A stretch of 64,000 bases of DNA from Aerococcaceae bacterium DSM 111021. GTDB taxonomy: Bacteria; Bacillota; Bacilli; Lactobacillales; Aerococcaceae. This document shows, piece by piece, positions 25,091-32,151 of this stretch. Both the position numbers and the translations under genes were made by a program. The stretch lies in assembly GCA_020112395.1 (NCBI GenBank), contig JACCEK010000001.1, positions 248,001 through 312,000 of the forward strand. Direction: 5' to 3'. Numbering within the stretch: position 1 is the first letter of the stretch; every line of letters starts with the position of its first letter. The notes beneath the pieces were generated by a model. The model had not been told where the DNA came from and did not search any database. It worked only from the letters and a program-made list of their open reading frames with translations.

Positions 25091-25246
25091 CAAATCAAAT
25101 AAAAGCGCATTCATCACACAACTTAAAGTAATGGTCTTTATTCATGAAAATTAATTCGAATGTCGGAAGGCGGGATAAAAGGGAAAATATCGTCGTGAAG
25201 TTGGCTTTCTTTAAAAAGATATACACATAACAAGGAGGATTTAAAA

Positions 25247-26797
25247 ATGTCACAACAACAACAACAAGTAGAGGTAGCAGAAAAATACCATACGGCAAAA
25301 CAATGGGAGATTGCCCTTTTCTCTTTAAACAACTCGGCAACAAATCTCTATTTATTCGCTTTTGGTTTCTTAACGTATTATGCAACAGGGGTTGCAGGAC
25401 TTGCTACTTTAACAGTAAGTAACTTACTTGGTTTTGCTCGATTATTCGATGGGCTTATTGATCCAACGATTGGAATTGTAATGGATCATGTTAATTCAAA
25501 ATGGGGACGTTTCCGTCCGATTATGCTAATTAGTAATATTGCATTAATTTTATCATTCCTTTTCTTATTTAGTTTACATCGTTTTGATGGCGCTATGTTA
25601 ATGGTTTTATATGTTATTGCTTTAATTTTCCACAAAATCGCATATTCATTCCAACAAACAGTAACAAAAGCTGCTCAACCGGCATTAACTAATGATCCAA
25701 AGCAACGCCCAATGTTCTCAGTTTATGATACAATTTTTAGTTCAATCGGAGTTTTTGCAATAGGACAAGTTATTGTTTCTAACTTCTTATCGCCACGTCA
25801 TGGTGGGGAATTTAACTTAGCATTCTACGGAGAGTTTATTACAGGTATCGTAATTATTTCTGCTGTTTTAACTGTATTGGCAATGATTGGTATTGCACGT
25901 AAAGATAAAGAGGAGTATTTCGGTCTAGGTGATGATACAGTAGAAACAAAATCACTAAAAGACTATTGGTCTGTTATTAAAGGTAACACACCACTACAAA
26001 CACTTGCTCTTGCAGGTGGAGCAATGAAATTATTGGCTCAACTTTATAGTGATCAAGCAGTTGTAGTAATTGTTTTTGGTATCATTTTAGGTAACTACGG
26101 TCTTTCTGGACAGTTATCTCTATATCAAATTATTCCAAACTTAGTAATAATCGCTGCTTTAACAGCGCTTGCCACTCGCAAAGGATTAAAGACTTCATAT
26201 ACAACATCACTAATTTTTTTACTAGGTTCATTATCATTAGTAGCAACAGTGTTATTTACATCAAATGATACGACTCAAATTTTCACTACGGGTGGAATTC
26301 CAATGTTATTATTCATTGCTGGTTATATCGGTATGCGTGTTTTTAGTTCTTACCCTACTTCAATTGTATTAACAATGGCTGCAGATATTACTGATTATGA
26401 GACTGCTCGTTCAGGTCGATTCGTATCTGGTTTAATTGGAACAATCTTTTCATTAACAGATTCAATTGCATCATCATTAGCTCCAATTCTGATTGGTTTC
26501 GTTGTAGCAGCTATCGGATTTACTGAAGCTTATCCAGAGGCGGCTGAACCATTAACGGATGCATTATTCACAGGTGGTATCACATTGCTGGTTGTTATCC
26601 CTGCTGTAATTGCATTAATCGCATTATTCCTAATTATTAAGTATCCACTTAATAAACAAGCGATGGAAGATGTTCAAGCAACGATTGCAGCTAAGAAGTT
26701 AGATAAAGTTGCAGCTGGTGCAGCTCCAAGTATTCTAACAGAAACGCCAGAATCAACTCAACCAATTGCTCGCTTTGAAGATGAAGAAGAAAAATAA
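25247..26797 (+). CDS. GPH-family glycoside/pentoside:cation symporter (MFS)
   Basis: A 516-aa protein with about 12 membrane segments. GFARLFDGLIDPTIGIVMDHVNSKWGRFRP is the family signature (Asp-rich helix 2 and the following loop) of MelB/XylP-type symporters. AADITDYETARSGRFVSGLIGTIFSL is the typical second-half motif. A poly-Gln N-terminus and a charged tail of about 45 residues after the last helix are cytosolic. It imports a glycoside, pentoside or similar sugar with a cation; the substrate is not deducible. AAGGAGG precedes ATG 25247. Confidence 0.88.
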   Translation: MSQQQQQVEVAEKYHTAKQWEIALFSLNNSATNLYLFAFGFLTYYATGVAGLATLTVSNLLGFARLFDGLIDPTIGIVMDHVNSKWGRFRPIMLISNIALILSFLFLFSLHRFDGAMLMVLYVIALIFHKIAYSFQQTVTKAAQPALTNDPKQRPMFSVYDTIFSSIGVFAIGQVIVSNFLSPRHGGEFNLAFYGEFITGIVIISAVLTVLAMIGIARKDKEEYFGLGDDTVETKSLKDYWSVIKGNTPLQTLALAGGAMKLLAQLYSDQAVVVIVFGIILGNYGLSGQLSLYQIIPNLVIIAALTALATRKGLKTSYTTSLIFLLGSLSLVATVLFTSNDTTQIFTTGGIPMLLFIAGYIGMRVFSSYPTSIVLTMAADITDYETARSGRFVSGLIGTIFSLTDSIASSLAPILIGFVVAAIGFTEAYPEAAEPLTDALFTGGITLLVVIPAVIALIALFLIIKYPLNKQAMEDVQATIAAKKLDKVAAGAAPSILTETPESTQPIARFEDEEEK

Positions 26798-26816
26798 TAT
26801 AAATTAAACTGCATGA

Positions 26817-26864
26817 AAAAAATGATCGGATAAGTTTTCCTTAACTTATCCGATCATTTTTTAT
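26817..26864. terminator. terminator after the GPH symporter
   Basis: A 16-bp perfect stem (AATGATCGGATAAGTT and its complement) with TTCC-type loop, A-run before and T-run after. Confidence 0.9.
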
Positions 26865-27048
26865 ATAGTGATGTTCCCGAAAGCACTTATTTAAGCATAA
26901 ACACAATGTTATAGGCTTTAATAACCTATGTATGAAGTTCTTATTAAAATAAAATACCTCCGTTAAAACAGCAAATTTCAGCATAAAACCAAAGTGTTAA
27001 GATAGATTGGTTAAAACACACTTAAAAAAGTCATCAAACCTTTGTAAT

Positions 27049-28434
27049 CTAGTATTGATTGAATATATAGTCAAATAAATCATCACTTAACTCTCCAGTG
27101 TTACCGGTAATTTCATTAATCGTATAATTTTCAATACGGTAATTATATATGTCTACAAAGAAGACTTCATTTTCACTATCTCTAACTGGTATAACAGCTA
27201 CTTGATGCGGAAAAGCATCTCTGAACATAATCCCCACTGCTGGTACTTCCATTGAGGTTTGAGCTAAGCCAGTCAGTGTATCACCAACATTTAACATATC
27301 CTCTTCGATTCCATTTGAATAATCAATCCCTACTTCTGCATTATTCCATTGAATCTCAACACTTTCAGCACTTGCAAAAGCTAATTGATTCTCAAAGAAA
27401 TAGACAGTTAATATACCTACACTATTAATATTATTGGGATCTTCAAATCGATAGGCTAGAGCTGTTATTGGGTCTTCTAGTTCTAATTCCGTCATTTCAA
27501 CTTCAGGTTGAAAATTTTCTTTAACTTCTTCCATAGTAGTTCCGGCTACATTATCTTCTAATCCACGCATAACAGCATTATCCAATAAAACAGTGAGTTG
27601 CTCTTGAGCAAGTCGATAACCTAAATTATCCGTTGTATTCTGCGTAACTAGTTCTTCAAGTGAATCAGATGGAATGAAATCTGCCACAGCATAAAACAAT
27701 AATTGATCAGACATAGGTCTTAATGTACCATCATTTACACCTTCATAGTTCTCAGGTGTAAAGTAAACACTCGTTATAAAAACATCACCTTCATATGTTA
27801 TAAATTCGAGCATCTTCTCTTCAGTACTATCTTGTGATGGTAAAGCAACTATGGACCCGAGTTGCTCATCTTTAAACATATTGACTAAACCTACAATTGT
27901 TGGATTCCCATTTTGTAGAACATCCATACGAGGCCATCCAGGACGGATTGCTTCGTTGACATCCTCTAATGGCATGGTGTTTTCATTTGGGATATCTATT
28001 TGGTTGCTTATAAAAGATGTAGCGTATAAACCATCATTATAAAGGTAAAAGTGAATTGAAAGCTGATCTAAATTTGATGAATCATATGTATATATATATT
28101 CTTTCTCATAAGCGTCATACTCAATAACTGTTTCTTCAGCATCTGGAGAAAAAAACGCTGATATTTCTTCATAAGTACTACCGTCACCCGTGGCTGTGTC
28201 TTTGGTATAATCTTGATACTCTAAATTCGTCAGTAATTCAATATAATCTTCCCAGACAGATTCTGCATCGGGTTCTAAATCGAAAGTATTATCCATTAAA
28301 TTAGACAATTGACTAATAACATCTTCAGTTTCTGACTTTTCAAAATTTTGTGCACTTACTGGACCGATTTGACTAATCAACAAACATAATATACTTAAAA
28401 CTACAAAACGTGAAATAGACTTCAAACCATTCAT
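27049..28434 (-). CDS. secreted protein of unknown function with two related domains
   Basis: About 461 aa with a signal peptide (SISRFVVLSILCLLISQIGPVSA). The mature part is acidic. Two segments look like copies of one fold: TYEEISAFFSPDAEE followed by LSIHFYLYNDGLYATSF, and TMEEVKENFQPEVEM followed by GILTVYFFENQLAFAS. The pattern recalls SmpA/BamE-like lipoprotein domains, but that is a guess. No lipobox, LPXTG or membrane anchor is seen. GAAGGGG precedes adjacent ATGs at 28437 and 28434; the longest frame begins at GTG 28461. Function unknown. Confidence 0.6.
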   Translation of the reverse strand: MNGLKSISRFVVLSILCLLISQIGPVSAQNFEKSETEDVISQLSNLMDNTFDLEPDAESVWEDYIELLTNLEYQDYTKDTATGDGSTYEEISAFFSPDAEETVIEYDAYEKEYIYTYDSSNLDQLSIHFYLYNDGLYATSFISNQIDIPNENTMPLEDVNEAIRPGWPRMDVLQNGNPTIVGLVNMFKDEQLGSIVALPSQDSTEEKMLEFITYEGDVFITSVYFTPENYEGVNDGTLRPMSDQLLFYAVADFIPSDSLEELVTQNTTDNLGYRLAQEQLTVLLDNAVMRGLEDNVAGTTMEEVKENFQPEVEMTELELEDPITALAYRFEDPNNINSVGILTVYFFENQLAFASAESVEIQWNNAEVGIDYSNGIEEDMLNVGDTLTGLAQTSMEVPAVGIMFRDAFPHQVAVIPVRDSENEVFFVDIYNYRIENYTINEITGNTGELSDDLFDYIFNQY

Positions 28435-28528
28435 CATTATCCCCTTCTTTCTTAGTCTCACTCATATTTTAACACGCTTACATTATGAAATACATTGATA
28501 TACTAGGGTTGTCTGATACTAATTATTA

Positions 28529-28557
28529 ATAAGAAAAAAGCCAGCATTTAAGCTGAC
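28529..28557 (-). terminator. terminator of the quinone oxidoreductase gene
   Basis: GTCAGC/GCTGGC hairpin followed by a T6 run on the minus strand. Confidence 0.75.
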
Positions 28558-28577
28558 CTTACAAAAATTTTAAAATC

Positions 28578-29573
28578 CTAAGGAATGAGTATCGTTTTAC
28601 CATTACCAGACCGAGTTAATAAATCTTTATGAATCTTTTTTGCATCTTTTAATGAGACACGATTTCCAATAATAGGATTTAATATGTCATTTTCTAACAT
28701 AGCAATTAACCCAGCTGAGGCTTCCTTGTAATCTGCTTCAGTTAAATTAGGTAATGATGCACCTAAGATATTTAAATTTCGGCTTAAAATATGTCTAGGT
28801 GAAATTTCGATTGTATCTCTCGCTCCAACCACTACTATTCGCCCTTTTGTTTTGATAATTTGCATGTCTAATTCAAGGTTTTTATTTGCTAAAAATTCAA
28901 TAATCACATCTGGACCACTGCCATCAGTATATTCCTTCAATTCATTTAAATTATCTTCACTTAAGTGATACATAGCGTAATCAGCACCATTATCTAGTAT
29001 TGATTTTAAACCTGATTCATTACTCGATGTCCCTATAACCTTAGCGCCAATTGATTTAGCCATTTGGACAGCTAGTGTCCCGACCCCACCAGTAGCTCCA
29101 TGAATAAAAACAGTTTCACCCGCCTTTACCTTAGCACGTTGAAAAAGCACATGATAAGCTGTAAAACCAGGTATGCCTAATGCAGCGCCATGTTCAAAAG
29201 ATGAATGTTTTGGTAGCCTTAAAACTATATCTGAATCGACAACAATTTTTTCAGCATAAGTTCCTGATTGTTCAATGTTTCGGAATGTACCAACGAAAAC
29301 ACGATCACCAATTTGAAATTTTGTTACATCATTTCCAACTTCCTCAATAACACCCGCCCCATCAAATCCAGGAACGAAAGGTAGTTTAGGAACATATAAA
29401 TTGTAATTACCCGTTAGAACATAAGCTTCATTAGGATTGACTCCAATAGCATGCATTTTGATTTTTACTTGGTTCTTTTTTACTGTTGGTTCAGATTTAA
29501 CTTTATATTGTAATTTTTCGTAGTCTCCGAATTCTTCGACTACAATTGCGTTCATTTGTTTATTTTTACTCAT
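28578..29573 (-). CDS. zinc-independent MDR-family NADPH:quinone oxidoreductase-like protein
   Basis: A 331-aa medium-chain dehydrogenase/reductase. The GroES-like N-terminal domain has HAIGVNPNEAYVLTGNY and PGFDGAGVIEEVG. The Rossmann domain carries GATGGVGTLAVQMAKSIGAKVIGT. The structural and catalytic zinc cysteines of alcohol dehydrogenases are absent, fitting the quinone-reductase subgroup. GAGGAG precedes the ATG. A single gene with its own terminator; the physiological substrate is unknown. Confidence 0.87.
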   Translation of the reverse strand: MSKNKQMNAIVVEEFGDYEKLQYKVKSEPTVKKNQVKIKMHAIGVNPNEAYVLTGNYNLYVPKLPFVPGFDGAGVIEEVGNDVTKFQIGDRVFVGTFRNIEQSGTYAEKIVVDSDIVLRLPKHSSFEHGAALGIPGFTAYHVLFQRAKVKAGETVFIHGATGGVGTLAVQMAKSIGAKVIGTSSNESGLKSILDNGADYAMYHLSEDNLNELKEYTDGSGPDVIIEFLANKNLELDMQIIKTKGRIVVVGARDTIEISPRHILSRNLNILGASLPNLTEADYKEASAGLIAMLENDILNPIIGNRVSLKDAKKIHKDLLTRSGNGKTILIP

Positions 29574-29636
29574 GTTTTCTCCTCTTTCTTAAATTGTCAA
29601 TTAGACTCAGCAGAAAATATATATTAAAATTTGAAT

Positions 29637-29664
29637 AAAAAACACTTCCAGAAGAAGTGTTTTA
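29637..29664 (-). terminator. terminator of the ung transcript
   Basis: AACACTTC/GAAGTGTT stem with a T-run on the minus strand, after the 29672 gene. Confidence 0.8.
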
Positions 29665-29671
29665 AATAAAA

Positions 29672-30139
29672 TTATGCCAATTTACGGAGTGCTTGTAAAT
29701 CTTTTATTTTAACTGATGGCGCTCCAGTATCACTATATAAGAACTCTCGAGGAGTTTTACTATTAGACATAGCAACAATTAATCGATCACGATACGGCTC
29801 AGCAAGTTCATCAAATAAAAATTGTTCATCTGAAAGGTTTAATTGTTTTCGAAGAGATTCAATTTCACCCTTTGTTTTCAATTTATAAGAACGACTTGGT
29901 AATTTATCTGATATATCTCTTTTTTCAACCCGATAAAAATAATTTTCATCACCATAATTAATTTCTAATGCACCAGTGTTCGTTCTAGTTTTAGTAACAT
30001 TAGAATATTTATCTTTTTGTAATTCCCACCAAGTTTCAATACCTTTTACAGCTTCTTCTTCAGTATGGTAACTACCATGTTCCTTACGAAAGTTTTCTCT
30101 ACGATTAACCCAATAATTTGTATAGACAGTCTGATTCAT
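29672..30139 (-). CDS. hypothetical cytosolic protein downstream of ung
   Basis: About 155 aa, hydrophilic, with no signal peptide or membrane segment. It opens MNQTVYTNYWVNRRENFRKEHG and is rich in charged residues; no domain is recognised. AGGAGG lies 6 nt before ATG 30139, although the frame is open 20 codons further. It follows ung by 64 nt and ends in a terminator, so it probably belongs to the ung transcript. Function unknown. Confidence 0.6.
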   Translation of the reverse strand: MNQTVYTNYWVNRRENFRKEHGSYHTEEEAVKGIETWWELQKDKYSNVTKTRTNTGALEINYGDENYFYRVEKRDISDKLPSRSYKLKTKGEIESLRKQLNLSDEQFLFDELAEPYRDRLIVAMSNSKTPREFLYSDTGAPSVKIKDLQALRKLA

Positions 30140-30203
30140 AGTATACCTCCTAGACATAGTTGATAGCGTTATCTTATGATACTTGTGAACTAAGGTCAAA
30201 CAT

Positions 30204-30884
30204 TTAGCTTTCTAGATTTTCTAATTTCCAATCTATAGGAGTTTGTCCGTTAGATTCTAAAGTAGTATTTACTTGAGAAAATGGTTTTGATCCAAAGAAA
30301 GAATGTCTAGCAGAAAATGGGCTTGGATGGGATGATTCGATAATATAGTGCTTATTCGTATCAATTAATTCTTTCTTTTGTTGCGCATGGCGCCCCCATA
30401 ATAGAAATATTACTGGATGATTTAAATTATTTAATGCAAGAATTGCATGATCTGTAACTTGTTCCCACCCCTTATTTTTATGAGAGTTAGGCGTATGGGC
30501 TCTTACAGTCAGTACTGTATTCAACATTAAAACACCTTGTTCAGCCCATTTCTTTAAAAAACCATGATTTACTGGGGGGTAATTTAAATCGTTTTCTAAT
30601 TCTTTATAAATATTTCTTAAAGAAGGTGGTATTTTAACATGTTCTTTAACCGAAAAACTTAAACCGTGTGCCTGACCTTGTCCATGGTATGGATCTTGTC
30701 CAATAATTACAACTTTAACATCGTTGTATGGTGTCCATTCAAAAGCAGTCCAAATATCTTCTTTAGGAGGATAGACAACATGTTCAGCATACTCTTCTGT
30801 TAAAAACCGCTGTAAATCTTGATAAGTATGTGTATGTGCAATTTCCTCTATTATCGATTGCCAAGCGTTATTCACTTTTATCAT
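30204..30884 (-). CDS. ung: uracil-DNA glycosylase
   Basis: About 226 aa. VVIIGQDPYHGQGQAHGLSFSV holds the water-activating Asp and active-site motif. LLWGRHAQQKK and the HPSPFSARHSFFGSKPFSQVN loop complete the uracil-recognition site of family 1 enzymes. It removes uracil from DNA. AAGGAGG lies 3 and 6 nt before adjacent ATGs; 30884 gives the better spacing. Confidence 0.95.
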   Translation of the reverse strand: MIKVNNAWQSIIEEIAHTHTYQDLQRFLTEEYAEHVVYPPKEDIWTAFEWTPYNDVKVVIIGQDPYHGQGQAHGLSFSVKEHVKIPPSLRNIYKELENDLNYPPVNHGFLKKWAEQGVLMLNTVLTVRAHTPNSHKNKGWEQVTDHAILALNNLNHPVIFLLWGRHAQQKKELIDTNKHYIIESSHPSPFSARHSFFGSKPFSQVNTTLESNGQTPIDWKLENLES

Positions 30885-30973
30885 CATTTTCCTCCTTATT
30901 AACAATATATACTTTACATTAAATCAATCAATTTGTTAAACTTAATCCATTATATAAATATTGAGGTGTCCAA

Positions 30974-31483
30974 TTGTCCAACATAATATTACGCGATGCA
31001 ACATTAGATGATGCAGAACAAATTTTAAAAATATATCAGCCATATATTGAAAATACAACAGTAACTTTAGCCATTCAAGTGCCTTCCATCGAAGATTATA
31101 AAAAACGTATGAAAGCTATTATTGATCATCTAGCTTTTATAGTTGCTGAAGAAAATGATAAAATAGTTGCATATGCTTTTGCAAACCATTTTCAAGAAAA
31201 GAGGCAAGCATACAAATACACTTGTATTTTAAATCTATTTGTTGAGCCTTCGTATTACGGAACTGGTTTAAGCCAAAGATTATATGAGGCAATTGAAAAT
31301 AAATTGAAAAAGAATGGTATCGTTCAACTATATTCAAATCTGACAGCGAGTAATATTGCTGGTTATCGATTTCATCAAAAAAATGGCTATACTGTCGTAG
31401 GACAAATGCCGAAATTCGGTTTTAAATTTGATGAGTGGCATGATATTATTTGGATGGCAAAAACAATAAATTCTGAATTTTAA
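30974..31483 (+). CDS. GNAT-family N-acetyltransferase
   Basis: A 169-aa GNAT protein resembling phosphinothricin-acetyltransferase-type members: IILRDATLDDAEQILKIYQPY at the start, FVEPSYYGTGLSQRLYEAIE as the acetyl-CoA loop (a Q/RxxGxG/A-like turn), and NIAGYRFHQKNGYTVVGQMP near the end. The start is TTG 30974, five nt after GAGGTG, with no ATG alternative. Substrate unknown. Its likely terminator lies inside the 3' end of the facing methyltransferase gene. Confidence 0.83.
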   Translation: MSNIILRDATLDDAEQILKIYQPYIENTTVTLAIQVPSIEDYKKRMKAIIDHLAFIVAEENDKIVAYAFANHFQEKRQAYKYTCILNLFVEPSYYGTGLSQRLYEAIENKLKKNGIVQLYSNLTASNIAGYRFHQKNGYTVVGQMPKFGFKFDEWHDIIWMAKTINSEF

Positions 31484-31492
31484 ATTTTTTAA

Positions 31493-32089
31493 TTATAATG
31501 TAAAAATATGTAAGAAATCTCTGGAATCGTGCGTTCCAGGGATTTTTATTTTATCTTCCAAAGTAAAAGCAGTTTCATTCTTTAAGTAATTAATAACAAT
31601 ACGTTCTGGATAATACAGAATGAGGGTTATTGAACGAGGAACCAATCTTACTGAATCTAATATATTTTCAACGACATTTTTAAATATTTTTATAGAAAAA
31701 GGATTAAAAAAATAAAATATTGTATCTTTAGAATTAATAATATAGTCATCTGCATAAGTATGCTCTAGATTAATTACATTGTTTGCTACTTTAAATCTGT
31801 TTTGGTACTGCTGCAAATTTTCCTCTAATTCATTAAAAGTCATAGGATGTAATTCTACACCTGTGACATTAATACCGAAACGATAGTGCATATAAAATAA
31901 CGCTCTCCCCGTTCCACATCCCATATCAACAAATCGATCATTTTTAGAAATTCTTAAATTATTGAATAATAAGCTTAATACATCATAATCTGTAGACTCT
32001 AAGCGATGATAATCATATATTGAAGCTTGCCAATCTCTTTCATTCGTTGTTTGGATATTTAATAAGTTATCCCATTCTTGGTTATTCAT
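31493..32089 (-). CDS. class I SAM-dependent methyltransferase
   Basis: A 198-aa protein. RFVDMGCGTGRALFYMHYRFG is SAM-binding motif I, VTGVELHPMTF motif II and DTIFYFFNPFSIKIFK the post-II region. Substrate unknown. AGGTG precedes ATG 32089. It is convergent with the GNAT gene with only 9 nt between the stops. Its last coding bases contain a hairpin that appears to terminate the opposite gene. Confidence 0.78.
   Translation of the reverse strand: MNNQEWDNLLNIQTTNERDWQASIYDYHRLESTDYDVLSLLFNNLRISKNDRFVDMGCGTGRALFYMHYRFGINVTGVELHPMTFNELEENLQQYQNRFKVANNVINLEHTYADDYIINSKDTIFYFFNPFSIKIFKNVVENILDSVRLVPRSITLILYYPERIVINYLKNETAFTLEDKIKIPGTHDSRDFLHIFTL
31515..31552 (+). terminator. plus-strand terminator lying within the methyltransferase 3' end
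   Basis: AAATC-CTGGAA and TTCCAGGGATTT arms followed by TTTTTATTTTA on the plus strand. It is suited to end the GNAT transcript, although it overlaps the antisense coding sequence. Confidence 0.65.
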
Positions 32090-32103
32090 TTAATCACCTG
32101 TAT

Positions 32104-32129
32104 TAAAAAACGGGCCTTATGCCCGTTTA
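32104..32129 (-). terminator. terminator of the LysM amidase gene
   Basis: AAACGGGC/GCCCGTTT hairpin with a T-run on the minus strand, beyond the amidase stop. Confidence 0.88.
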
Positions 32130-32151
32130 AGATTTATTTATAAAGTAAATA

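Larger units (their letters stand above)
24714..25246. other. 533-bp intergenic region upstream of the GPH symporter
   Basis: It contains the symporter promoter, a cre-like site and an untranslated leader of about 150 nt (about 25097-25246). No ORF with a ribosome binding site was found, and no known riboswitch was recognised in the leader. Confidence 0.6.

Noticed and set aside
25097-25246. Riboswitch in the 150-nt leader of the GPH symporter.
   Set aside because: No conserved aptamer sequence or terminator hairpin could be recognised.
25095-25385. Minus-strand frame of 96 codons over the GPH symporter start.
   Set aside because: It is antisense to a poly-Gln coding run and promoter region, with no initiation signals.
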